DNA from: Candidatus Omnitrophota bacterium
GTDB lineage: Bacteria; Hinthialibacterota; Hinthialibacteria; Hinthialibacterales; JAKPRU01
Assembly (NCBI GenBank): GCA_029570205.1
Contig: JAKQSI010000008.1
Location: forward strand, 1 to 64,000
DNA length: 64,000 nt
Direction: 5' to 3'
Both the position numbers and the translations under genes were made by a program. Shown here in pieces: positions 1 through 9,147 of this stretch. The notes under the pieces were generated by a model that saw only the letters and a list, made by a program, of their open reading frames with translations, ran no database searches and had not been told where the DNA came from. Positions within the stretch are counted from its first letter, which is position 1. Each line of letters starts with the position of its first letter.

Positions 1-1
1 C

Positions 2-94
2 AATGTGCGCGGCTATCTCCGGAGTACACAGAAACGGCCCGACGTCGTCCGAAATTTCTTTCACGCACCTTCGGTTCGCTACGCGATGGAGTAA
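2..94 (+). CDS. 3' end of an unidentified protein (partial)
   Basis: The second reading frame is open from the window edge to a TAA at 92-94, giving about 30 residues ending in SVRYAME. The composition looks protein-like and the frame ends about 75 bases before the next gene on the same strand. The fragment is too short to name a family, and it could be a chance open frame. Confidence 0.35.
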   Translation, partial: NVRGYLRSTQKRPDVVRNFFHAPSVRYAME

Positions 95-168
95 GCGACA
101 TTACTACAGTATGCCTACTATTTAGGGTTCGGAGTAATAACACACCGAATCACACCGGAGACCGAACC

Positions 169-435
169 ATGGCAAAACTGAAACTGGATTTGCACGACAT
201 CTACAACCGGGGCAAGGATATCGACAGGGAGTTAAACCGGGTTATCGAGGAAGCGGTCGAGAAACGCATTGGCGAGGTGGAGATCATTCCCGGCAAAGGC
301 AGCGGGCAGCTCAAGAAACATGTTCTGCGTTTTCTGGCCCAGCCGCACATCAAGAAACTGTACCACCGGATCGACAAGGATCGGGACAATTTCGGACGCC
401 TGTTTGTCTATTTCAAGCATCCCCGAAAGATGTAA
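169..435 (+). CDS. Small Smr-domain protein
   Basis: This 88-residue protein is essentially a lone Smr domain, the module found at the C-terminus of MutS2. It has the opening LDLHD motif near residues 5-10, the glycine loop IIPGKGSGQLKK around 40-51, and a C-terminal strand (GRLFVYFKHP). Smr domains in MutS2 have nuclease and nucleic-acid-binding activity; stand-alone bacterial Smr proteins have less certain roles. In family members the LDLHG His and the GxGxG loop are the functional core, and both are present here, with D in place of the usual G after the His. The start is supported by GGAG nine bases upstream of the ATG. The gene converges on the prepilin gene. Confidence 0.85.
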   Translation: MAKLKLDLHDIYNRGKDIDRELNRVIEEAVEKRIGEVEIIPGKGSGQLKKHVLRFLAQPHIKKLYHRIDKDRDNFGRLFVYFKHPRKM

Positions 436-483
436 CAAGCCTTTCTGCACACTTGCTACCGACTGTGACCGTCCGCACCGTTG

Positions 484-1041
484 TCACGGTGTTGCAAAAT
501 CCTTCTGGTGGAATCGAGGCACCCAGTTGTATATCGCACCCCGGCTTCGTATCCCATTGCTGGAATCGTACTCGATATAGTCATATTCCTGCGACGGTCC
601 GTACCCCAATACAACCCCCGAATGACCGGCCTTGAATCCTTCATAGAGATTCGGAAAGGAGGTTTTCATGTTTTCCAGGGGCATGATCTCGGTATATGGC
701 TCGGCATGGTACAAGCCTGCATGAGGAGCTTTCAGCCCGCGTTCTTCGAGTCCTTCTTTAAACACATCCGGTATCCGGGAGTTGATATAGGCCATGGGGG
801 TGGTCAGGCGGTCCTGCGCGGTGATCACATCCGAATGTTCCGGGGTGCGTTTGTTGTCCAGGCCGTACTGAATGTAGGCATCCCGCAGGATCTTGACATT
901 CGATATCGACTTTGCGACCTTGGCCCGAATCTGGGCGTTCAGGAAATTCGGCACGGCGATTGCCGCCAGAATGCCGATAATCGCGATGACAATCAGCAAC
1001 TCAATCAGGGTGAACGCGCGGGATCGGACTATCTTATTCAT
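484..1041 (-). CDS. Type IV prepilin-like protein (N-methylation motif)
   Basis: The protein has about 185 residues and opens with a short basic leader and a class III signal peptide: the FTLIELLIVIAIIGILAAIA core, with glutamate at position 5 after the expected cleavage point (here after an Ala rather than the more usual Gly). The hydrophobic helix ends in PNFLNAQ, followed by a helical and globular domain. This is the type II secretion/type IV pilin fold, processed by a prepilin peptidase and inserted in the inner membrane. The ATG at 1041 has GGAG about 8 bases upstream; a longer frame to 1089 adds residues with no pilin likeness. A near-consensus promoter lies upstream at 1112-1140. No other pilus assembly genes are in the window, so the machine it serves is unknown. 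Confidence 0.85.
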   Translation of the reverse strand: MNKIVRSRAFTLIELLIVIAIIGILAAIAVPNFLNAQIRAKVAKSISNVKILRDAYIQYGLDNKRTPEHSDVITAQDRLTTPMAYINSRIPDVFKEGLEERGLKAPHAGLYHAEPYTEIMPLENMKTSFPNLYEGFKAGHSGVVLGYGPSQEYDYIEYDSSNGIRSRGAIYNWVPRFHQKDFATP

Positions 1042-1111
1042 CCTGGGTTCTCCTTCAGCGGTACCATTAAGTAGACGGTCCCATTTCAAGATTCGCCCGG
1101 AATTAATTCTT

Positions 1112-1140
1112 ATTATACTTCATTTCTCCAATAAGATCAA
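1112..1140 (-). promoter_or_regulatory. Sigma70-type promoter for the prepilin gene
   Basis: On the minus strand TTGATC (1140-1135), a 17-base spacer and a perfect TATAAT (1117-1112) lie about 70 bases upstream of the prepilin ATG. Spacing and -10 are consensus and the -35 matches 5 of 6 through TTGA. Confidence 0.65.
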
Positions 1141-1193
1141 CGATCCGCCGAGCAGGGCTGGACGAGTCAATCGACGTACCCCCGCGGTTTCGC

Positions 1194-1892
1194 TCAAAAC
1201 ACCGCTACTCCTGCACCGGTCACAATCAATTCACCATTCTCAAAGCGAAAATCAAGGAAGTTGATCCGCAGTCTTTGGTTTTCATTCAAGAGTGTACAGC
1301 CGTATCCGCCCCGCTCTGTATCTCGCTGGAGACGGCTCGGAATCCATCCGTTGTCAAGGTATTCCAGACTAGTCTTGAAGATCTCATCACTTTTCCACCT
1401 TCGCGCAATCAAGGCAGCGACGATCGGTTTTGCCTCCTCTTCCGAAATATCCGGGTCCAAAGCAATTCGGAGTGTTTGACCATTGATCTCGAAAACCGTG
1501 AGTTCGTGCTGCGTAATCGAGCTCTCCTGAAAATCGTCAATGGCAATCTTGTCAGGCTTAGGCTCTAACCGGCCAGCCCCCCACCCCCTCTTGCAGAGCG
1601 TGACCGTCCGGTACCGGACCTTGTTTCCCTTCCTTGCTTCCTTCTCCTTGACAACGACATAAACGCCACCTATCGGATGCCCCAGATTCGTCTCTATTCC
1701 CTCAACTCTGTCTATTCCTACCCTTTCCGCAATTCTGAGAACTGTTGCCACCTCGGCGTCAGTCAGCTGCCCGCCTTCGCAGAAATTTTTCCTTAGAGCA
1801 CACCGCTCATGCGCACAAGAAACCGGGATCAGACTGATTCCCGCAATCAGAAGAACGAATAGATGTTCCCGAAGAATTCTCATTGTCTGCAT
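1194..1892 (-). CDS. Putative lipoprotein of unknown function
   Basis: The protein has about 232 residues. It begins with a basic start, a hydrophobic stretch and a lipobox ending IPVSC with Cys near residue 26, so it is probably a lipid-anchored envelope protein. The mature part is soluble, Arg/Glu rich, with no domain I recognise. The ATG at 1892 is chosen because GAGGAG lies about 6 bases upstream and because the longer frame to 2033 only translates a repeat (the HSGESRKP-type false peptide). It lies upstream of the prepilin gene on the same strand, but that gene has its own promoter in the roughly 150-base gap. Confidence 0.7.
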   Translation of the reverse strand: MQTMRILREHLFVLLIAGISLIPVSCAHERCALRKNFCEGGQLTDAEVATVLRIAERVGIDRVEGIETNLGHPIGGVYVVVKEKEARKGNKVRYRTVTLCKRGWGAGRLEPKPDKIAIDDFQESSITQHELTVFEINGQTLRIALDPDISEEEAKPIVAALIARRWKSDEIFKTSLEYLDNGWIPSRLQRDTERGGYGCTLLNENQRLRINFLDFRFENGELIVTGAGVAVF

Positions 1893-1953
1893 CTTCTGTC
1901 TCCTCTTGGTTTTTCTTGCCAGATCCGTTTCATGCCAACAGTCGGACACTTGG

Positions 1954-1999
1954 GTCATTCCTCGTATGGACGCTGGTTTCCGGCTTTCGCCGGAATGAC
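1954..1999. repeat. REP-like palindromic element
   Basis: Inverted ends GTCATTCC (1954-1961) and GGAATGAC (1992-1999) enclose a smaller inner stem CCGGC/GCCGG. Related cores occur at 37605-37624 and, as GGAATGAC, near 46205-46249. It lies upstream of the lipoprotein gene. Confidence 0.7.
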
Positions 2000-2053
2000 G
2001 GACGCAGCGGCAATTGATGAATTGCCCATACACCCATCCGAAGATCCTCTTCT

Positions 2054-2074
2054 CCCTCTCCCGCCGGGAGAGGG
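2054..2074. repeat. Short perfect palindrome (CCCTCTCCC family)
   Basis: CCCTCTCCC (2054-2062) and GGGAGAGGG (2066-2074) form a 9-bp stem with a 3-base loop. The same text with small changes recurs near 56792-56840 and in part near 25985. Confidence 0.7.
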
Positions 2075-2150
2075 TTGGGGTGAGAGAATTTCCGTATGGT
2101 GCCGGTACGTATTGGCTATATTACTTTAAAACGTCTGCCAACCCGCACGG

Positions 2151-5099
2151 TCACTCCCACACCAACTCCCACGCCGCCACTGCAATCCGCTCTGCCTGCG
2201 CAGTCGTTCGAGCGCGACGTTCCAGGTCGGCGCGGATCGCGCGGTTCTCGGTAATTCGATTCTCAATCGCCTCGTTTGAGCGATGGATCTCTTTCAGTAA
2301 CCGTGTTTCCTGAGCCGTTACCTGCGCGCGCATCCGGGCGCGCTCCTCGGAATCCCTTGCCTCACGGCGACCGGCACGCAATTCATTCAATCGCTCTTTG
2401 ATCTTTTCAATCCGCGCCTCCGCCTCCATGCACTCCGCATCGACATAAGAATCCAGAATTTCGAGACGAGACTCGACTTCCTGTTCGCACCACAAACGAA
2501 CCGCGGTCTCAAGGTTCTCCGCTTTTGCCTTTGCCGCATAATCGGCCAGTGCACAAATCGGTGCGGATGGCGGGGGAATCGCTTTTCCGGCCGGTGTGGA
2601 GGTCTCCGCCATCTGTCGGAACAATCGGCATTCTTCCTCTCCGAGGATCCGCGGGGAGCCGCCTTCCTCTACGATGATAATATCCACTACGTGATCTTCT
2701 TCCTCTAAAGACCGAATTGACACCTTGTAAAGAAACCACCAGCCGCTCCGACCGAGAAGAGAGGAAACAGATTTCATCGGGACTGTTACCTTCCCCAGGC
2801 AGAGATGTAGAAACACGGGCAAAACCGGCTGACAGGCGCGGATTTCACGAATAATTTCATCTACTAATGGGTGGCCGGGAGACAAAGCGACCACCCCTTC
2901 GTTTTCAGAACGACACGGCCCAAAACAAACCCCCATTTCGGATGCAATGCCCGGCACATTCAACAAATACTGTTCGGGAATTCGCAGAATCCAATCGCCC
3001 TGACGGGAACCGGGGAAATGGGCAAACAGGCTGAAAATCAGCTGTTTGACTACCTCTGCGTCCCGGTCCAGAGTGGACCGAACCTGCTCTCCCACCAGCC
3101 GAAATCGTTTCTGTACCTCCTCGTCGAATCGATCGATCAGCAGCGATCGAGCGGTCATCAGCCGATTCCGTGAGGCGCTGCTGAGATCGTTCTGAAGTCG
3201 TTCGAACGCCTCTCGAATTTCCTCCGGCGTTCGGCAAGTCTGGTAAATCTCCAGGACACGACGCTCGAACGCAACCGTGTTCTCTAAGTCCCCAAGCGGT
3301 TCGTCGGACGCGCCGAATACCCCATCGAACAACCGGAATTTCGTTGCCAATACATCATAAACCCGCTTGTCCGCCTCGTTGTCCTCCGCAAGAAAATTCA
3401 GTACGAGTACGTCGTGACGTTGCCCGTATCGATGACATCGCCCGATCCGCTGTTCGATCCGCTGGGGATTCCAGGGAAGATCGTAATTCACAACCACCGA
3501 GCAGAAATGGAGGTTCAATCCCTCCGCACCGGCATCCGTGGCGATCAATATGCGACATTCATCCCGGAACTGCCGAATCACGTCATGTCGCTCCGCCGAA
3601 TCGACAATATCTCCCGAAAGAAGAACGATATCGCCTTCACATCCTGCCTCGCAAAGCCGGTCATAGAGATACCGCTGTGTCCGCCGCGATTCGGTAAAGA
3701 TCACCGCTTTTTCCGGAAACCCCTTCTTCCGGGCTTCCTCGAATAATAACGATAAGGCTTGTACCAGCGCTTCACCTTTTGCATTTTTTGCAATCCCGGC
3801 CGCCAACTCATAGCATCCCGTGATCTCGGCTAATTCCTCCTCAATTTGTTCCCGCCGGAATTCGCCAAGTGATCGTTCATCTGTATTGCTGCCCGATTGT
3901 TCGTCAATAGTCGGCCATTCTTCTTCCTCTATTTCCGTTTCCAGATCTTCCGGCACGGGAGGAATCTCCGCTACACCTTCCAGGCAGGCGCGAAGCCTTT
4001 TGATTACTTTCAGCAATGTCTGAGCGACGGCAAAGGAGCTGCTCGCCAGGATTTTTCGGTACATCAGGATCATCAGCGGCTGTTGTCCGGACCCGATGGA
4101 AACGCTGTCTTTTCGCGAAAGAAAGGCCGATAGCCGCCGGTACAGTTCCCGTTCCTCATCAAACGGTGTGAATTTGTGAAGGACGCTGCAACGCCGGGTA
4201 TAGCGAATCGTATCGGCTACCTGACGCCGGAGTGTTCGAATCATAATTCCCGACAATTTGCCCTGTAATTCATCCGTATTGACAGGTTCCCAACCCCGGT
4301 TGTCGGCTATGTAGTTCTTGGCGAACGAATAGGCGGTCCCCAGCATCCGGTTGTCTACAAAGCTGACCAATCCAAACAGTTCCATAAGAGAGTTCTGCAG
4401 CGGGGTTGCGGTCAGCAGGAGTTTACTGCAATTCGCGAAAGCCTCCCGAAGGGAACGGGCCATTCGATTTTCAGGGCGATAGACATTGCGGAGACGGTGG
4501 GCCTCATCCATTACTACAAGGTCCCATGGGACCGTCGACAGCGGATCCAGGCGGCGGTAGCCAAATGCGTAAGACACAACAATCGGTCCCTCTGTGCAAC
4601 TCGAAACAAGCGTATCGGGTCCTTCTTTGCGAAGGACATTCCATCGGGTACGGTCGATGATCCGGCCCATGAGGTGAAAATGGCTCCAGAGTTCCTCCAC
4701 CCATTGTCGTCGCAATCCGGCGGGGACAATAATGAGAATCTTTCGGCGCCCTTCTGCCCACAGTTGAGAAATCACCAGTCCTGCCTCGATGGTTTTCCCC
4801 AGACCGACCTCATCCGCCAGGATTGCGCCGCCCGAGAATAGCCGATTCAATGCGAATGCCGCTGCTTCCACCTGGTGAGGCAGGAGGTCGATTGTGGCGT
4901 CCTCCAGGCTGCGAGTCAGACGATTGCCCATCCGCGAGGAGCGCCGTAACAGGAGTTCCTCCACCCAGAGACGTCGAACAAACGATGGAATTGCAGCGCC
5001 TTGTATGACTTCCATATCGAACCGGACCAACGAGAGGCTCCGATGAACGGTATATACCGAAAAGTCTTCTCTGCGGGATATCGTTCTTCTTTCATCCAA
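2151..5099 (-). CDS. SNF2/RapA-like superfamily II helicase
   Basis: The 982-residue frame carries all SNF2-family ATPase motifs: Walker A ADEVGLGKT (about 95-103), DEAH (198-201), motif III LTATPLQNS (229-237), motif V ATDAGAEGLNL (520-530) and motif VI RIGRCHRYGQ (551-560), followed by a long helical C-terminus rich in Arg and Glu. Such proteins use ATP to translocate on duplex DNA and remodel protein-DNA complexes; the closest architecture is RapA/HepA, and similar helicases also occur in phage-defence systems. No methylase, nuclease or other defence partner lies next to it. The far start is TTG at 5099; an ATG at 5015 is an alternative and neither has a convincing ribosome binding site. 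The acidic stretch near 385-400 looks like a linker between the two RecA lobes. Confidence 0.9.
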   Translation of the reverse strand: MDERRTISRREDFSVYTVHRSLSLVRFDMEVIQGAAIPSFVRRLWVEELLLRRSSRMGNRLTRSLEDATIDLLPHQVEAAAFALNRLFSGGAILADEVGLGKTIEAGLVISQLWAEGRRKILIIVPAGLRRQWVEELWSHFHLMGRIIDRTRWNVLRKEGPDTLVSSCTEGPIVVSYAFGYRRLDPLSTVPWDLVVMDEAHRLRNVYRPENRMARSLREAFANCSKLLLTATPLQNSLMELFGLVSFVDNRMLGTAYSFAKNYIADNRGWEPVNTDELQGKLSGIMIRTLRRQVADTIRYTRRCSVLHKFTPFDEERELYRRLSAFLSRKDSVSIGSGQQPLMILMYRKILASSSFAVAQTLLKVIKRLRACLEGVAEIPPVPEDLETEIEEEEWPTIDEQSGSNTDERSLGEFRREQIEEELAEITGCYELAAGIAKNAKGEALVQALSLLFEEARKKGFPEKAVIFTESRRTQRYLYDRLCEAGCEGDIVLLSGDIVDSAERHDVIRQFRDECRILIATDAGAEGLNLHFCSVVVNYDLPWNPQRIEQRIGRCHRYGQRHDVLVLNFLAEDNEADKRVYDVLATKFRLFDGVFGASDEPLGDLENTVAFERRVLEIYQTCRTPEEIREAFERLQNDLSSASRNRLMTARSLLIDRFDEEVQKRFRLVGEQVRSTLDRDAEVVKQLIFSLFAHFPGSRQGDWILRIPEQYLLNVPGIASEMGVCFGPCRSENEGVVALSPGHPLVDEIIREIRACQPVLPVFLHLCLGKVTVPMKSVSSLLGRSGWWFLYKVSIRSLEEEDHVVDIIIVEEGGSPRILGEEECRLFRQMAETSTPAGKAIPPPSAPICALADYAAKAKAENLETAVRLWCEQEVESRLEILDSYVDAECMEAEARIEKIKERLNELRAGRREARDSEERARMRAQVTAQETRLLKEIHRSNEAIENRITENRAIRADLERRARTTAQAERIAVAAWELVWE

Positions 5100-5437
5100 T
5101 ATATAACGAAGGTTACTGCAAATGAACCATTCCTCCAGGACTGCCTCGCGGTAAAGGCGACTGCCTCTATATTTCCCCGGATAGAGACGCTTCCTCGGTG
5201 GGATGGCTTTTGTTCACAGGATATCGGTGGGTGTCCGTGTCCGCCCCGGTGTATCGGCCGATCGATATTCTTACTGGAGATTAATCCGTTAGCAAATGCG
5301 CGCATGTAATCTTGTTGAAAGTCGCGGAAATCGCCCTGGGACATTCCGAGCGCCTTGGGTATCCGTTACATTCAACAATAGATGAATAGGCGTTCGACAG
5401 GATCGACTCTCCGGACAGGAATCCGGCGGGACCGTTG
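5100..5437. other. Gap between helicase and phosphate transporter genes
   Basis: I see no gene, tRNA or clear promoter here. Short open frames are not protein-like. A GGAGG followed by a six-codon mini frame lies about 50 bases upstream of the helicase TTG on the minus strand; its meaning is unclear. Confidence 0.4.
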
Positions 5438-6997
5438 TCACATCCGTTCGTCATCATGGTCGGTTGCGGAGAGTGTCTGAAAGCGTTCGCCCAGCACCGC
5501 CTTTTTCCGTTCGGCGGCTTCTCGTATCAGGCGTTCTTCCTGCGCATCCGCGCGCTTCTTCATTCTGTGGCGAACCGTCAGGTTGACGGCGAGACACAGG
5601 GCAATTCCAACGGTCCCCGCAAGGCTGATAGTCTTGGCAAACGTAGCCGTTGCCAACGCCGCGATGCACGCAGACAGGAGCCATCCGCAGATAACCCAGA
5701 TCGTTCTCCCCAATTTCAGATGCGCATCGCCTCGAAGGAAGATTCGGTCCGCATACCCACTGGCAACAACGGCGGCAAAAGCCACATACGTTGTTGAAAC
5801 CGGCAAACCGAGCCCGGAAGCGAATGCAATTGTGCTGCCGGAGATCGAGGTAATTACAGCGGCTCTCAAGCTGTCGTAGTGTTGCAGTTTGTGGTTCTCT
5901 GTCAGGTGCGGTTCCGGCGCCAGAACTTTGTGATCGTCCTTGTGTGGCATAATCAATTTGGCAAGGGTGATACACCAGGCGGGAGCATACAGTCGAACCA
6001 CATCCCCCTGGCTGCCCGTGTTCACTTCCGCTCGTGTCACCCGCTGCGCATTTTGTGTCGTCATTCCAAGGAAGAGTAAAATCCCGCACGAAAAAAGGAG
6101 CCAGGTGGGAACCGGAATCTGATGGGCAATTTCCCCATGACGGAGAATCAGCCAGCTTGCAAGGCCCGGAGAGGTGCTGTTGCACAAATCGTTTTGTCCG
6201 AACGCGAACGCAATCGCGAGCATTCCCACGATCGCCAATCCCGAAAACAAGCGACGCGCGGCCCTGTCCTTTCCGATCAATAGAATTGCTTCTACCACAA
6301 CGGTGAATACAGTCCATAAGACAATCAACACAAGTGGAGCGCCCCAGACATCAAAAGTGTTCGTCCGGACCGTGTTGATGAAAGCCACGTTCTTCATCCC
6401 CTTCATCAAAATGAAGTACACAAGGCCCGTGAGCAGGAATCCTGCAATCCAGGCCCCATGCTTGTAAACCTGTTTTGGATTCTCACAATCCTGCCCTATG
6501 ACCGTCCGAAATACACGTTGAACGGCAAAACCGGCCAGACCGGTGATGAGAATTGAAAAAATGATCGCCGTGATGACCTCACTGGTCTTGCCCCAATGAA
6601 CCGCTCCGATTCCCCCCAGGGCCAGTCCGCCTCCCAGCAGGGAGAAGACCAATCCCGCCGTTGTGGAAACAGGCATTCCAAAGGCCGAGAATGAGTAGAG
6701 TAGAACGGTATCCGTGAGATAGACCCCCAAGTACACCGAAAGCGCGTCGCGGAGAGACAGCTGTTCCGGGTCGAAGATGCCTTTCCGAGCCGTTTCCATG
6801 ACGGGTGATGCGGCACAAGCGCCGAGGATAACAGCGACTCCGGCAATATACACCGCTGTCCGCCTTCGGAGTACTCTGGCTCCGAAAACTGCATTTACGA
6901 TATTCGCCGCATCGTTGCGGCCCACTTCGATGGTATCCCAGACGAGCATCGCCACTGCAATGATTCCAGCCGAATACATAAACAGAGTGGGTTCCAT
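5438..6997 (-). CDS. PiT-family inorganic phosphate transporter
   Basis: This 519-residue polytopic protein belongs to the PHO-4/PiT family, which imports phosphate with H+ or Na+ across the inner membrane. Both copies of the family signature are visible: EVGRNDAANIVNAVFG near residues 26-41, and the paired PVSTT motifs (FGMPVSTTAG and LGLPVSTTYV) in the N- and C-terminal halves. A central hydrophilic loop and a charged C-terminal tail are typical. The ATG at 6997 has AAGGAG 8 bases upstream. The leader contains a perfect hairpin (AGCATTC/GAATGCT at 7045-7064) without a T-run. No phoU-like partner gene is adjacent. Confidence 0.9.
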   Translation of the reverse strand: MEPTLFMYSAGIIAVAMLVWDTIEVGRNDAANIVNAVFGARVLRRRTAVYIAGVAVILGACAASPVMETARKGIFDPEQLSLRDALSVYLGVYLTDTVLLYSFSAFGMPVSTTAGLVFSLLGGGLALGGIGAVHWGKTSEVITAIIFSILITGLAGFAVQRVFRTVIGQDCENPKQVYKHGAWIAGFLLTGLVYFILMKGMKNVAFINTVRTNTFDVWGAPLVLIVLWTVFTVVVEAILLIGKDRAARRLFSGLAIVGMLAIAFAFGQNDLCNSTSPGLASWLILRHGEIAHQIPVPTWLLFSCGILLFLGMTTQNAQRVTRAEVNTGSQGDVVRLYAPAWCITLAKLIMPHKDDHKVLAPEPHLTENHKLQHYDSLRAAVITSISGSTIAFASGLGLPVSTTYVAFAAVVASGYADRIFLRGDAHLKLGRTIWVICGWLLSACIAALATATFAKTISLAGTVGIALCLAVNLTVRHRMKKRADAQEERLIREAAERKKAVLGERFQTLSATDHDDERM

Positions 6998-7192
6998 GGT
7001 TCACGCTCCTTGAGGCTGCGCATAACACAGACCTCTGGCCTGTCAGCATTCCTGTCAGAATGCTGTTTGAGAGTGGAAACAGGTGATAGTTGTGGGTTCG
7101 GCGGGAACGGACTGCGCGCCGAATGACTACTCCTGAGTCTCTGGTTTCTCAGGCTAAGTACTCAATGAAACGAGGTATTGAGGAAAGGCCCG

Positions 7193-8989
7193 CTACCCAT
7201 CCGCCGGTCGTTTCATCTTTCCTTGCGCTCTGCGAAAGCAGTCACGCAGCCCGGGTAGATTCGGTGTTATTCTAAGAGCTTCTGAGTACCAATGCAATGC
7301 TTCCTCATAATTCCCCTGTGCCTCCGCAATCCGCCCCAGTCCGAATTGGGCCGATGAGAGGAGAGGAAACTCCTGCCGGATCGCCAGGAAGCGATTCCGT
7401 GCCTCATCGTACCGTTCCGCCTCGAGGAGGATATTCGCCATTTGGAGTTGTGCCCACAGGTTGTCGGGCGCCAGGTCCAGCGTTCGCTGGGTATACAAGA
7501 GCGCTTTTGCCCATTGACGCTGACGGGCATAGATTTCTCCCAGGTTGAGATAAGGCGACGGATTCTCCGGGTCCTGCTTGGAGGCCTGCAAGAAACTGAA
7601 CTCCGCTGCCCCCATTTCCCCCCTGGCCATCTGTGCCAATCCTTCGTCGATCAGAACATACACGCGGGTCCGGCTCTTGGGGTCCGGCAGACTTGAGAGA
7701 GTCGCGTTACTGATGGTTCCACCTCTGGCATACGCCAATGCTCCGAGAATCTCGGTTTTTTCCGGTTTCAACCCGGCGACATGACTCTGATCCTCGAGGT
7801 GGGCAATTTCCTCCTGCAGGATCGGTTTCAGTTCCGCGACCTTGGGATGATCTTCCGAAAAGAGATTCTTCTCTTCCTTGGGGTCTTCTTCCAGGTTATA
7901 CAATTCCTGTTCGGGAGCCAGCACGTATTTCCACGGCGGCTGGTAAATTGCATAAAGGGGACTCCAATTAAAAAACAACGGATACATGGATTCCGCGAAA
8001 ATCGGTCCGACCTCGTGTTGTTTCCCACTCAGGCAAGGAACAAAGGAGACCCCGTCCGTTTCGGGACAAGGCAATTCCACCAGATCGAGAATGGTCGGCA
8101 TTACGTCGATCAGGCTCACGGTTCCTTTCACCCGCGCTCCTTCCAATCGAGAAGTACGCACTTTATCCGGCAGGCGCATAATCAGCGGCACATGCAACGT
8201 ACAATTGTACAAGAACATCCCGTGCGCCATTTCACGATGTTCCCACAGGCTTTCCCCATGGTCCGACATGACGACAACCAGGGTATCCCCCAGCAGTCCG
8301 TTTTTCTGCATCCATACAATAATCTGCCCCAGTTGAAAATCGGCGTATGCAATCTCGCCATCGTAGGGTCGATCTGCATACTCCGCATCCCATGGGGATG
8401 GTGGTGTATAAGGGATATGTGGATCATAAAAATGGACAAAGAGGAAAAAGGGGGAGCGCTTATTCGTCTCGAGCCAGCGGATGGCGGCAGTTGCGATTTC
8501 TTCTGCGTTCCGTTCCACATTCGGGTTACCGGTCCCGTAAGCGAAGGCCGAGAAATTGTCATCGAACAGATCGAACCCTTGCGCCATGCCGCGTTGACGG
8601 CTTAAGAGCATGACCGCCACAAATCCGGCTGTGGCATACCCGTTCTGTTGAAAGACCTCCGCGAGGGTGACGGCATCATCGGTAAGCATGTAATTTGCAT
8701 TATCCCGCACACCATGCCGTGCGGGATACCAACCCGTGAAGAGAGAACTGTGTGCCGGAAGGGTTAATGGGACGGGAGTGAACGCTTCCTCGAACAGGAT
8801 TCCTTCGGACGCCAGCGCCTCCAGGGTCAAGGTCTCAGTTCCGGGATATCCGTACGGGGTGGTATGATCGGCGCGGCAGGTATCAATGGTCACCAACAGA
8901 ACATTCGATTTCGGACAGTGGACAGACCGGGAGCATCCTCCGCTGAGGAGAAGCAACACCAATGCGCAACAGCACCATCTCCAGACCAT
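7193..8989 (-). CDS. Sulfatase-superfamily lipoprotein with C-terminal TPRs
   Basis: The 598-residue protein begins with a signal peptide and lipobox (LSGGC, Cys19), so it is probably lipid-anchored outside the inner membrane. Residues about 28-400 are an alkaline-phosphatase/sulfatase fold with metal-site motifs VTIDTCRADH (34-42) and MSDHGES. Residues about 440-590 hold three to four TPR repeats. Where true sulfatases have Cys/Ser in C/S-x-P-x-R, this one reads LTLPAH with Thr76, a variant seen in many TPR-linked family members and in phosphoglycerol transferase-like enzymes. It may therefore be a phospho-transferase or hydrolase rather than a sulfatase. The ATG has GAGGA just upstream. It is divergent from the transglutaminase gene. 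Confidence 0.85.
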   Translation of the reverse strand: MVWRWCCCALVLLLLSGGCSRSVHCPKSNVLLVTIDTCRADHTTPYGYPGTETLTLEALASEGILFEEAFTPVPLTLPAHSSLFTGWYPARHGVRDNANYMLTDDAVTLAEVFQQNGYATAGFVAVMLLSRQRGMAQGFDLFDDNFSAFAYGTGNPNVERNAEEIATAAIRWLETNKRSPFFLFVHFYDPHIPYTPPSPWDAEYADRPYDGEIAYADFQLGQIIVWMQKNGLLGDTLVVVMSDHGESLWEHREMAHGMFLYNCTLHVPLIMRLPDKVRTSRLEGARVKGTVSLIDVMPTILDLVELPCPETDGVSFVPCLSGKQHEVGPIFAESMYPLFFNWSPLYAIYQPPWKYVLAPEQELYNLEEDPKEEKNLFSEDHPKVAELKPILQEEIAHLEDQSHVAGLKPEKTEILGALAYARGGTISNATLSSLPDPKSRTRVYVLIDEGLAQMARGEMGAAEFSFLQASKQDPENPSPYLNLGEIYARQRQWAKALLYTQRTLDLAPDNLWAQLQMANILLEAERYDEARNRFLAIRQEFPLLSSAQFGLGRIAEAQGNYEEALHWYSEALRITPNLPGLRDCFRRAQGKMKRPADG

Positions 8990-9147
8990 AATTCCTCACA
9001 TCCGGGACCCGAAGCCGCAAGGATACTGTGACTGTCGGCCTTTCCTGTGATACCGTTTCTTTTGTCGGAATATCGGATCATTCTCAATAATAGAGTATCG
9101 ACGTCCGAACGAAGCCGCAAGATCCCATCGGCGAGGAGAATCCTTGG

